DNA of 13,735 bases, from assembly GCA_900542945.1 (NCBI GenBank), contig UQPI01000054.1, forward strand, positions 1 through 13,735. Reading direction: 5' to 3'. Source of the DNA: an uncultured Collinsella sp. (lineage in GTDB: Bacteria; Actinomycetota; Coriobacteriia; Coriobacteriales; Coriobacteriaceae). The notes beneath the pieces are model-generated. The model worked only from the letters and a program-made list of their open reading frames with translations. It ran no database searches and had not been told where the DNA came from. Each line of letters opens with the position of its first letter. Position 1 is the first letter of the stretch. This document shows, piece after piece, positions 6,891 to 13,680 of the stretch. Made by a program: the position numbers and the translations under genes.

Positions 6891-9437
6891 GTGTCTGATC
6901 AACAGCAAGAAAACGAAATAACGACGACGCAAGCCGCTCCCGCTGCACCGGTTGCGTCGGACCAGGTCGCGGCGCCCGCGCAAGCCTCGGCTCCCGAGAC
7001 GCCTAAGGCTGCTTCGACGCCTGCGCCTGCAACTGGTGAGGAGGCTGCTCCGGCAAAGCCCATGCGTACGCGCCGCACGGCCAAGCCTACCGCTGACGGC
7101 GAGGAGGTCACCAAGCCCAAGCGCCGTACCACGCGCACGACGCGCGTCAAGCGCACCGTTGCAGCTGACTCCTCGGCGCCGATTTCCGATGAGGTCGCGC
7201 AGGCACGTGCGTTGGCGCAGATTAGCGAGGCTCAGGTTGTGCGCGCCCGTCGCCGTGCTGCTGAGCGCGAGGTCGCGGCACTGACCGAGTTTGCAGCGCC
7301 GGTCGTTTCCGAGGCGCCTGCGGCCACCGAGGCCCCTGTCGCGGGGCAGCCGACCGAGAAGCCGGCTCCGCGCACACGCCGCCGCACGGCTGCTAAGGCC
7401 GAGCAGGTTGCGGAACAGGTAACCCCCGAGCCCACTGAGGCTTCGGTCCGTTCCGCGGCAGGGGAGGGCACATCGCCTGTCGAGCCCGCTGCGCCTGTCG
7501 AGGCCAGCGAAGTTCCCGTTGTCGATCCGGCTTTGCGCCCGCACCGCCGCGGTCGCAAGCCCAAGGCCTTCATCGAAGCCGAGAAGGCCGCAGCCGCAGC
7601 CGCCGCTGCTCGCGATGCTGCGGCGACCGCCGAGTCTGCAACCGCTGCCGACGCGGCCGTTCAAGATGCTACGACTGCCGAGGCCGCTCCCGCCGATGCC
7701 GAGCCCGCCGACGTCCGTCCCGGTCGCAGCCGTCGCACCGCTGCTAAGCGCACGTCCAAGGCTAAGGCTGCCAAGAAGGGTGCATCCGAGGATTCCGCCG
7801 AGACGACCGCTGATGCATCGACTGATGCCGCCGAGCCTCAGGACGCCGAACAGCCTGCGTCCGAGAAGCCCAAGCGCGGTCGCAAGAAGTCCGTTAAGGC
7901 CAAGGCGTCCGAGCAGCAGGCTGATGTCGAAGCGCAGGTCGATTCCGGCACCGAGGCCAATGATGCCTCTGCGGCCAATGTTGACACCGCCGCAACCGAT
8001 GGTGCCGCTCCCGCCGAGACCGACGAGAGCGCCCGCCCCAACCGTCGCCAGCACAAGCGCAACGACGAGCGCAATGAGCGCAAGGACGACCGCAACAACG
8101 ACCGCCGCAACCGTCAGCGCGATCGCAAGCAGCGCAACAAGGAGCGCAACGCCGCCCCGACCGAGCCTACGCTTTCGCGCGAGGAACTCGCGGCCATGAA
8201 GGTCGCCGAACTGCGCGAAAAGGCCAAGGAGTTCGAGATCGAGACGACTGGCAAGAAGAAGGCCGAGCTCGTCGAGGAAATCTACACCACCGCTGCGAAG
8301 GCCGAGGGCTTCCGTGACATCAAGGGCATTCTGCAGATTCGCCCGGACAGCTCCGGCATCATCCATGCCCACGGCTACATGAAGTCCAACGACGACGCCT
8401 TTGTTCCCGCATATCTCATCCGCTCCGCACGCCTGCGTACGGGTGATGTGATCGAGGGCTCGCTGCGCCCCTCACGCGGCGACAAGCGCGCCGGCCTCGC
8501 CAAGATCACGACCGTCAACGGCGTTGATCCCGAGCAGGCACGTAACCGCCCCAAGTTTGGCGACCTTACCCCGGTCTATCCCAATGAGCCTCTGCGTATG
8601 GAGCACGGCAAGGATTCCATCACCGGTCGCGCCATCGACATCGTATCGCCGATCGGCAAGGGCCAGCGCGGCCTGATCGTGTCACCGCCAAAAGCCGGCA
8701 AGACCACGATCCTCAAGAAGATCTGCCAGTCTATCTCGATCAACAATCCCGAGGTGCACCTCATCTGCCTGCTTGTTGATGAGCGCCCCGAAGAGGTCAC
8801 TGACATGCAGCGCTCCATCAAGGGCGAGGTCGTGGCCTCGACCTTCGATATGCCCGCCGAAAACCACACTCGCGTGGCAGAGCTCGTGATCGAGCGTGCC
8901 AAGCGCATCGTGGAGTTGGGTGGCGACGTCGTGGTGGTGCTCGACTCCATCACGCGCCTTGCCCGCGCCTACAACCTGGCCGCTCCCGCCTCGGGCCGTA
9001 TCCTGTCGGGCGGCGTCGATTCGGCGGCCCTGTATCCGCCCAAGCGTTTCTTGGGCGCTGCCCGCAACATCGAGAACGGCGGATCGCTCACCATCCTGGC
9101 CTCTGCCCTCATCGATACCGGCTCCAAGATGGACGAGGTCATCTTTGAGGAGTTCAAGGGTACCGGCAACATGGAGCTCAAGCTCGACCGCGATCTGGCC
9201 GACCGCCGTATCTTCCCGGCCATCGATCCCGTTGCCTCGGGCACGCGCAACGAGGACCTGCTGGTCGACGAGCAGATGCGCCCGTTTGTCTTTGGTCTGC
9301 GCCGTATCCTCGCCGGCATGAACAATACCGAGCGCGCGGCCGCATCGTTTATCAAGGGACTCAAGGGCACCAATACCAACCAGGAGTTCCTGGTGCGTTC
9401 GGCAAAAAAGCACAGCGATTACGAGCAGACGTTCTAG
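6891..9437 (+). CDS. rho: transcription termination factor Rho with long N-terminal low-complexity extension
   Basis: Hexameric RNA-dependent ATPase that terminates transcription. It has 848 residues, about twice E. coli Rho (419). Residues 1-425 are low-complexity, rich in Ala, Glu, Thr and Pro, with basic patches near 59-88, 216-226, 275-296, 326-340 and a very basic Arg/Asn/Asp/Lys block at about 381-419. A Rho_N helical domain covers about 427-470 (LSREELAAMKVAELREKAKE), and the cold-shock-like RNA-binding domain about 474-552. The ATPase follows: Walker A PPKAGKTT at 599-606, DERPEEVTDMQR from 630 (Q-loop region), VVVVLDSITRLARAYN, and the R-loop GSKMDEVIFEEFKGTGN from 744. The usual aromatic RNP1 motif is replaced (see findings). 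The start is GTG with no clear Shine-Dalgarno; an in-frame stop at 6879-6881 excludes earlier starts. Single gene with its own terminator. Confidence 0.97.
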   Translation: MSDQQQENEITTTQAAPAAPVASDQVAAPAQASAPETPKAASTPAPATGEEAAPAKPMRTRRTAKPTADGEEVTKPKRRTTRTTRVKRTVAADSSAPISDEVAQARALAQISEAQVVRARRRAAEREVAALTEFAAPVVSEAPAATEAPVAGQPTEKPAPRTRRRTAAKAEQVAEQVTPEPTEASVRSAAGEGTSPVEPAAPVEASEVPVVDPALRPHRRGRKPKAFIEAEKAAAAAAAARDAAATAESATAADAAVQDATTAEAAPADAEPADVRPGRSRRTAAKRTSKAKAAKKGASEDSAETTADASTDAAEPQDAEQPASEKPKRGRKKSVKAKASEQQADVEAQVDSGTEANDASAANVDTAATDGAAPAETDESARPNRRQHKRNDERNERKDDRNNDRRNRQRDRKQRNKERNAAPTEPTLSREELAAMKVAELREKAKEFEIETTGKKKAELVEEIYTTAAKAEGFRDIKGILQIRPDSSGIIHAHGYMKSNDDAFVPAYLIRSARLRTGDVIEGSLRPSRGDKRAGLAKITTVNGVDPEQARNRPKFGDLTPVYPNEPLRMEHGKDSITGRAIDIVSPIGKGQRGLIVSPPKAGKTTILKKICQSISINNPEVHLICLLVDERPEEVTDMQRSIKGEVVASTFDMPAENHTRVAELVIERAKRIVELGGDVVVVLDSITRLARAYNLAAPASGRILSGGVDSAALYPPKRFLGAARNIENGGSLTILASALIDTGSKMDEVIFEEFKGTGNMELKLDRDLADRRIFPAIDPVASGTRNEDLLVDEQMRPFVFGLRRILAGMNNTERAAASFIKGLKGTNTNQEFLVRSAKKHSDYEQTF

Positions 9438-9476
9438 GCCGTCCGCTGCGCGCGCCAACAACCATAGACATGCCAG

Positions 9477-9507
9477 AAGGGCCGGGGGTTTAGATCCTGG
9501 CCCTTTT
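9477..9507 (+). terminator. Rho-independent terminator after rho
   Basis: AAGGGCCGGG (9477-9486) pairs with CCTGGCCCTT (9496-9505), one G-U pair, 9-base loop, then T's to 9507. It begins 40 bases after the rho stop. Confidence 0.85.
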
Positions 9508-9585
9508 CGTATAGCCGCTCGCCTACGATTATTGACCTCATGACCGGCAAGCAGCGATTTTCCCGTTTCAATCCCGCTTCGTCGC

Positions 9586-9614
9586 TTGCAATCCCCAAGG
9601 GGGTTTCGCATAAT
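9586..9614 (+). promoter_or_regulatory. predicted promoter of the two-helix protein/VanZ operon
   Basis: TTGCAA (9586-9591), exactly 17 bp, CATAAT (9609-9614, five of six matches). The spacer contains the small palindrome CCCCAAGGGG (9593-9602). The leader of about 130 bases can fold: arms AGATGAAACG (9643-9652) and CGCTTCATCT (9684-9693) enclose GGGGC-ATA-GCCCC (9672-9684). Confidence 0.6.
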
Positions 9615-9750
9615 AGCTGTTAAGCTTCGCGACGGAAAACGCAGATGAAACGAACCATATACCGTTGCTTTGGGGCATAGCCCCGCTTCATCTTCTCTCG
9701 CGCAGCCAACTGAATGATGCGATTTGGGCGCTGGAAGATGGGGAGAGCTC

Positions 9751-11208
9751 ATGGCTTCTTCTGATGCAACACAACGAGTAGTCCTTGCTGGACTTTCCTG
9801 CGGAATCGGCCTTGCCGCTCCCGTGGTGATGTATGCTGCCACGCTGCCGTTTTCGTCGGTGAACGAGACGGTCGTCGCGGGCGCTGTTCCCTTTGCCGTG
9901 GGTGCGGTGGCGGGTGTTGGTATCTATGCCGCCTCGCTCGGCATTTCTGAATATCGCGCGCAGCATGCCGAGCGCCTGTTCCAGCCCGATGCCATGGGTG
10001 GCGCTGCGAACGTCAACGAGCATCAAAATGAGTCCCAGACCGCCTCGATGCCCGCCCAACAGCAGTGGGCTGCCCCTCAGGGCGTTGCTACTGCGGCTCC
10101 TGTCGTTCCGGCAGACGCCGCGCAGCCCTCTTCGGTTTTCTCCGGCTTGACTGGTGCTTTCCAGCGGCTTCATACGGACGACGGTGTCCCCACCATCGCT
10201 CGCGCCGCGGATGCCATGAGCGAGGCCGATGCCTGGTCCATGATCGACGGCATGCTCGACGATGATTCGCCGGTCAGCTGCGATCCCGCGCGCTCGCGCG
10301 ATGTGTACCAGGTCGCCATCGACGAGCTTACCTACGGCGGTAAGACCGGCTCCTATAACCGCGATGACATCGCTGCCGCTGCGCGCGCCGTCTCGGGCTC
10401 TCATGCCGCCCCTGCGGGCAGCACGGCCGCCTTTGTGGCGCTCGTGGCTAACGCCGCCAACAACGCCGCCGCGGCTCAATCCGTTACGTATGACACTGCC
10501 GTGCCCGTGACTCCGGCTGCCGCCACCGCCGTTGACTCCTACGCCGACGAGCCGCCGGCCGTCGACGAGGAGACTATTGCCGCCCGCCGTGCTGCCGAAA
10601 GCTCGCTGTGGGGCGCTCCTGCACAGCAGCAGGCGGCGGAAGCGGTGCCGTATAACGCGAACCTTGCCAACATGCCGATCATCAACGACGCCTCTGCGGT
10701 GGCTATCGATCTCGATGACCTTGACGAGCCGGTCATTTCGAACGACATGCCGTATGTGGTCGATGCCCCGGCCTCCGCGTCCCAGTCCGTCGCAGTCGAC
10801 GAGCCTGTCGATGCGACTTCCGAGGAAGACGTCCCCATGGCCGATTATTCGGGCCACGAGGGCATGTGGGCAGCCGCTGCCGCAATTTTGGACGAGGTCG
10901 TCGAGCCTGCTCCCGTTGCCGCCCCGGTGTTTACGTCTGCTCCTCAGCCCGCTGCCCCCGCTTACGTCGGTCGCCACAGCGCCGTGTTCCCCGAGGATAC
11001 CGCCCGCATCTCGCGCGAAGGTATCGAGCGTGCCGAAGCTATCGCTGCTGGCATCATGGAGAACCGTCGTCACGAGCGCGTCAATCAGATTCTCGAGGAG
11101 GAGATCGACCGCCTGCAGTCTGCAGCGGTGAGGCGCACGGGCCGTGCCTATCTGAGTGTTATCGAGGGCGGCACCGCCAGCTTTGAGCCGCTCCGTGCGG
11201 AGGCATAA
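9751..11208 (+). CDS. hypothetical membrane protein: two N-terminal helices and a long Ala-rich tail
   Basis: 485 residues; family not recognised. Seen: two hydrophobic segments at about 10-30 (VVLAGLSCGIGLAAPVVMYA) and 40-63, joined by a short polar turn, so the protein is probably a membrane hairpin. Then a long soluble region rich in Ala, Pro, Val, Asp and Glu with runs that look disordered. Within it is a more structured patch around 140-190 (IARAADAMSEADAWSMIDGM, then DELTYGGKTGSYN). A charged helical end follows (about 425-470: ISREGIERAEAIAAGIMENR, HERVNQILEEEIDRLQ), possibly a coiled coil. The start is ATG with GGGGAGAG close before it; an in-frame TTG nine codons upstream is less likely. 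The VanZ-family gene follows after 7 bases, so the two are probably co-transcribed. An envelope role is a guess from that neighbour only. Confidence 0.75.
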   Translation: MASSDATQRVVLAGLSCGIGLAAPVVMYAATLPFSSVNETVVAGAVPFAVGAVAGVGIYAASLGISEYRAQHAERLFQPDAMGGAANVNEHQNESQTASMPAQQQWAAPQGVATAAPVVPADAAQPSSVFSGLTGAFQRLHTDDGVPTIARAADAMSEADAWSMIDGMLDDDSPVSCDPARSRDVYQVAIDELTYGGKTGSYNRDDIAAAARAVSGSHAAPAGSTAAFVALVANAANNAAAAQSVTYDTAVPVTPAAATAVDSYADEPPAVDEETIAARRAAESSLWGAPAQQQAAEAVPYNANLANMPIINDASAVAIDLDDLDEPVISNDMPYVVDAPASASQSVAVDEPVDATSEEDVPMADYSGHEGMWAAAAAILDEVVEPAPVAAPVFTSAPQPAAPAYVGRHSAVFPEDTARISREGIERAEAIAAGIMENRRHERVNQILEEEIDRLQSAAVRRTGRAYLSVIEGGTASFEPLRAEA

Positions 11209-11215
11209 CTTCTTT

Positions 11216-11665
11216 ATGCTTAAACTCGATCGAAAATGGGCGGTCGCGACCTGCCTGATGGTGCTGCTCATCTGGGGCAATTCGATGGTTCCCGGCACGG
11301 GGTCCGGTTCATTGAGCTTGTCGATTATGGAGGCCGTTCGCGGCCTTCTGCACGGCGTGGGGCTTCCGTATGAGTGGGTGACCAACTTCATCGTTCGCAA
11401 GTGCGCGCATTTTACCGAGTACATGGTGCTCGGCATTCTGGCGACGCACGCTTTCGATATCGAGGGCCGTCGCACCTTTGATGTGCTGCTTCCTACGGCG
11501 GTTTTCCTGCTGCTGATTCCCTCGATTGATGAGACGATTCAGCTTTTTGTGCCCGGTCGCTCCGGTATGATCACCGACGTGATGATCGACTGCTGCGGAG
11601 CGGTGACGGGCGTTGTGCTTCGATATCTTTTACGATCGCTCATATGTGCCAAAAAGGCCGCCTAG
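11216..11665 (+). CDS. VanZ-family membrane protein
   Basis: 149-residue integral membrane protein of the VanZ-like family, named for a teicoplanin-resistance accessory protein; most members have no assigned biochemical role. Seen: a hydrophobic helix at about 8-26 ending WGNSMVPG, the signature KCAHFTEYMVLGILA (62-76), a helix at 90-104, the second signature DETIQLFVPGR (105-115) with Asp121 and Asp125, and a last helix about 126-143. The order matches the family and the length is typical. The start Met at 11216 is preceded by GGAGG at 11199-11203, a long 12-base spacing, and lies 7 bases after the stop of the upstream gene, so translational coupling is likely. The frame stays open 20 codons further upstream, but that part overlaps the preceding gene and looks non-native. 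The stop codon lies inside the terminator stem. Confidence 0.9.
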   Translation: MLKLDRKWAVATCLMVLLIWGNSMVPGTGSGSLSLSIMEAVRGLLHGVGLPYEWVTNFIVRKCAHFTEYMVLGILATHAFDIEGRRTFDVLLPTAVFLLLIPSIDETIQLFVPGRSGMITDVMIDCCGAVTGVVLRYLLRSLICAKKAA

Positions 11666-11694
11666 GACACATTGTTTGGTCCTAGGCGGCCTTT
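11653..11694. terminator. strong bidirectional terminator overlapping the VanZ-family stop codon
   Basis: Perfect 16-bp stem, AAAGGCCGCCTAGGAC (11653-11668) with its exact complement at 11679-11694, 10-base loop. The plus strand continues with TTTCTTTG; the minus strand continues with a T-run opposite 11651-11655. The VanZ-family stop TAG is 11663-11665, within the left arm. On the minus strand it lies directly downstream of the fructokinase remnant. Confidence 0.93.
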
Positions 11695-11708
11695 CTTTGT
11701 TTGGGGGC

Positions 11709-11975
11709 TTATACAGGGCGTGGCGGCGTTATCCCGTAGGATGGGGTTGCTGGACGGTGCGGCGTCCCTTTGGCGTGCCTACTGCCAAAGGGGCCGATGC
11801 CCAGGGCGGCGATGCCCTTGTCGGCAAACCATGCGTTGACGGTCTCAACGGTCTCCTGCGGGGTGGTGGTCGCGATCCGCTCACGCTCCAAGACCGTACC
11901 GTCTGCATAGCCCGTTGCGCAGACCATCTTGGTGCCGCCGGCCTCGAGCGCTCCGATAAGCTGCTGCTCTGGCAT
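11709..11975 (-). pseudogene. truncated ROK-family fructokinase remnant (N-terminal part only)
   Basis: 88 codons of what should be a roughly 290-300-residue sugar kinase. Seen: the ROK phosphate-binding start GALEAGGTKMVCA (8-20), TTTPQETVETV (36-46), and GIGPFG (59-64), as in fructokinases of this family. After residue 64 the sequence degenerates (SRHAKGTPHR), then weakly regains the expected segment (PATPSYGITPPRPV against a usual SPTYGYIT-TPKPGW) and stops. The catalytic Asp, zinc-binding motif and the rest of the kinase are absent, so it cannot be active. The ribosome site AGAGAGG is intact about 7 bases before the ATG, and the 3' end runs straight into the neighbouring terminator, which suggests a deletion removed the 3' two-thirds. 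A short expressed peptide is possible. A 9-bp hairpin lies at the break (11766-11792). Confidence 0.75.
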
Positions 11976-12017
11976 AGCGTCCCTCTCTTAGGCTAGTTGC
12001 TATACCTCTAAAGTATC

Positions 12018-12043
12018 GCGCTCTAAAATAATTAAGAAAGCGC
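12018..12043. promoter_or_regulatory. AT-rich inverted repeat upstream of the fructokinase remnant
   Basis: GCGCT (12018-12022) and AGCGC (12039-12043) flank 16 AT-rich bases, in the control region before the remnant (start at 11975). It could be an old operator. No promoter hexamers were convincing; GATACT (12016-12011, minus strand) is a possible -10. Confidence 0.3.
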
Positions 12044-12046
12044 TAT

Positions 12047-12086
12047 AAAAAGAAACCTCGCAGTCCAACGGAGGATGCGAGGTTTC
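12047..12086 (-). terminator. Rho-independent terminator of the aminotransferase gene
   Basis: Read on the minus strand, an 11-bp perfect stem (12086-12076 with 12062-12052, GAAACCTCGCA and complement) with extra pairs inside the 13-base interior, followed by five T's (12051-12047). It begins about 30 bases past the aminotransferase stop. Confidence 0.88.
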
Positions 12087-12114
12087 TTTGGTGCTTTTAG
12101 TTGTTGGGCTGTCC

Positions 12115-13296
12115 TTACCCCCGCGGCTTGATTTTATCACGCAGGGACTTGAGGTTCTCGAGCGCGGCGTTGAGCGTTTTGTCTCGCTTGGCAAAGTGGA
12201 AACGGATCAGGTGGTTGACGGGCTCGCGGAAGAAGCTTGAGCCCGGCACGGCGCCCACGCCAACCTTGGAAGCGAGATCCTCGCAGAAGTCGAGGTCGCT
12301 GTCGTAGCCAAACTCCGAGATGTCCATCATAACGTAGTAGGCGCCCTGCGGCACGTTATGCTCAAGACCGATGCTGTCGAGTCCCTGACAGAACAGGTCG
12401 CGCTTGGCGGTGTAGAGGTCGAGGACCTCATCGTAATAGCTGTCGTCGAAGTTGAGGGCGGTGACGACGGCCTCCTGCAGGGGAGCGGCGGCGCCCACCG
12501 TGAGGAAGTCGTGGACCTTCTTGATGCGCTCGGTGATCTCGGCCGGGGCGATGGTGTAGCCCAGGCGCCAACCGGTGATGGAGTAGGTCTTGGACAGCGA
12601 GCTGCAGCTGATGGTGCGCTCGAACATGCCGGGCAGCGTGGCCATATAGACATGCTCGTGGGGCGCATAGACGATGTGCTCGTAGACCTCGTCGGTGATG
12701 CAGTAGGCGTCGTACTTTTTGCACAGATCGGCGATAAAGGTGAGCTCCTCGCGCGTAAAGACCTTGCCGCAGGGGTTGGACGGGTTGCACAGGACGATTG
12801 CCTTGGGATCGTTGTCGCGGAAGGCCGCCTCGAGGACCTCGCGATCGAAGTCGAACGTGGGCGGGTTGAGCGGCACATAGATGGGCTCAGCGCCCGAGAG
12901 AATCGTGTCGGCACCGTAGTTCTCGTAGAACGGCGAGAAGATGACGACCTTGTCTCCGGGGTTCGTAACCGTCATCATGGCGGCCATCATGGCCTCGGTG
13001 GAGCCGCATGTGACTACGATGTTCTCGTTGGGGTTGATCGGCATGTCCATAAAGTGCTCCTGTTTGGCCGCGAGCGCCTCGCGCATGGCCTGGGAGCCCC
13101 AAGTGATGGAGTACTGGTGATAGAGCGGCTTGGGGTCGGTCGCGATGGTGCTGAGGCTCTCGAGCAGCCGCGCCGGAGGATCGAAGTCGGGGAAGCCCTG
13201 TGAGAGATTGACGGCGCCGTATTTATTGGAGATGCGCGTCATGCGGCGGATGACCGAATCGGTAAATGTCGCCGTTCGGTTGGAGAGTTCTTTCAT
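12115..13296 (-). CDS. pyridoxal-phosphate-dependent aminotransferase (class I/II)
   Basis: 393-residue fold-type I aminotransferase, cytoplasmic, transferring amino groups between an amino acid and a 2-oxoacid. Seen: the N-terminal substrate segment VNLSQGFPDFDPP typical of the methionine/kynurenine aminotransferase branch, VTCGSTEAMMAAM, the cofactor-stacking region SPFYENY, NPSNPCGKVFTREEL, DEVYEHIVY with the PLP-pairing Asp, the Schiff-base lysine Lys236 in SSLSKTYSITGWRLGY, and RFHFAKRD near the C-terminus carrying the carboxylate-binding Arg. The Met at 13296 is preferred over that at 13314 because AAAGGA lies about 6 bases before it. Substrate is not certain: methionine, aromatic or aspartate-type activity is possible. 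It is divergent from the tRNA cluster and alone in its unit. Confidence 0.93.
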   Translation of the reverse strand: MKELSNRTATFTDSVIRRMTRISNKYGAVNLSQGFPDFDPPARLLESLSTIATDPKPLYHQYSITWGSQAMREALAAKQEHFMDMPINPNENIVVTCGSTEAMMAAMMTVTNPGDKVVIFSPFYENYGADTILSGAEPIYVPLNPPTFDFDREVLEAAFRDNDPKAIVLCNPSNPCGKVFTREELTFIADLCKKYDAYCITDEVYEHIVYAPHEHVYMATLPGMFERTISCSSLSKTYSITGWRLGYTIAPAEITERIKKVHDFLTVGAAAPLQEAVVTALNFDDSYYDEVLDLYTAKRDLFCQGLDSIGLEHNVPQGAYYVMMDISEFGYDSDLDFCEDLASKVGVGAVPGSSFFREPVNHLIRFHFAKRDKTLNAALENLKSLRDKIKPRG

Positions 13297-13406
13297 GCTT
13301 GTCCTTTCGAGCATTTGCTGTGGGGCAAGTTTACTCCTATGAAACCGGTGGGAATTGCTCGAAACGCGCTCGTAAAACTCTTTTCAAAATTCTTGAAAAT
13401 TGGGGC

Positions 13407-13435
13407 TTGCATCGCATGGCGTTCCTTGCAATAAT
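13407..13435 (+). promoter_or_regulatory. predicted promoter of the tRNA cluster
   Basis: TTGCAT (13407-13412), 17-bp spacer, AATAAT (13430-13435, five of six). It ends 27 bases before the mature tRNA-His 5' end, placing the start site about 20 bases upstream of it. Confidence 0.6.
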
Positions 13436-13462
13436 AGTCGAGCGCGAAGCGCACAGGACACG

Positions 13463-13539
13463 GTGGGTGTAGCTCAGTTGGCTAGAGCGACGGGTTGTGG
13501 TCCCGTAGGTCGAGGGTTCGAGTCCCTTTACCCACCCCA
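13463..13539 (+). tRNA. tRNA-His (anticodon GTG)
   Basis: Full 77-base cloverleaf: acceptor GTGGGTG with TACCCAC (one G-U), D-arm GCTC...GAGC, anticodon stem ACGGG/CCCGT around TTGTGGT (anticodon GTG), T-arm with TTCGAGT, encoded CCA at 13537-13539. The genomic G at 13462 and discriminator C73 (13536) provide the G-1:C73 pair specific to tRNA-His, so the processed RNA should begin at 13462. Confidence 0.97.
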
Positions 13540-13561
13540 GTTCTTGCCTCGTGTTGATATC

Positions 13562-13637
13562 GGGTCGTTAGCTCAGTTGGTAGAGCAGGGGACTCTTAAT
13601 CCCAAGGTCCAGGGTTCGACCCCCTGACGGCCCACCA
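13562..13637 (+). tRNA. tRNA-Lys (anticodon CTT)
   Basis: Full 76-base cloverleaf: acceptor GGGTCGT with ACGGCCC, D-arm GCTC...GAGC, anticodon loop CTCTTAA (anticodon CTT, reads AAG), T-arm CAGGG/CCCTG, discriminator A and encoded CCA. Positions 27 and 43 would be a G-A mismatch at the top of the anticodon stem. It is 22 bases from tRNA-His and probably co-transcribed with it. Confidence 0.97.
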
Positions 13638-13650
13638 CACGATATCTCCT

Positions 13651-13676
13651 CTAAAGTCCGCCACTACGGACTTTAG
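13651..13676. other. perfect 10-bp hairpin in the spacer between the two tRNA-Lys genes
   Basis: CTAAAGTCCG (13651-13660) and its complement CGGACTTTAG (13667-13676) surround the loop CCACTA. Only three T's follow, then the next tRNA begins 4 bases later. It could be a weak terminator or an RNase processing signal. Confidence 0.6.
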
Positions 13677-13680
13677 CTTT

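Noticed and set aside
6741..8372. Long open frame on the minus strand opposite the 5' half of rho (543 codons)
   Set aside because: Mirror of the low-complexity Rho extension; the product is Gly/Leu/Arg repeats with no ribosome site or domain.
9540..9623. 27-codon plus-strand frame beginning ATGACCGGCAAG
   Set aside because: No ribosome site, and the predicted promoter -35 and -10 lie inside it.
9688..11475. 595-codon minus-strand frame opposite the two-helix protein and VanZ genes
   Set aside because: Antisense to two genes with clear starts and a recognised VanZ signature; no recognisable protein features.
13400..13627. Plus-strand frame running through the tRNA genes
   Set aside because: Translates tRNA-His and tRNA-Lys sequence; the tRNA cloverleaves are unambiguous.
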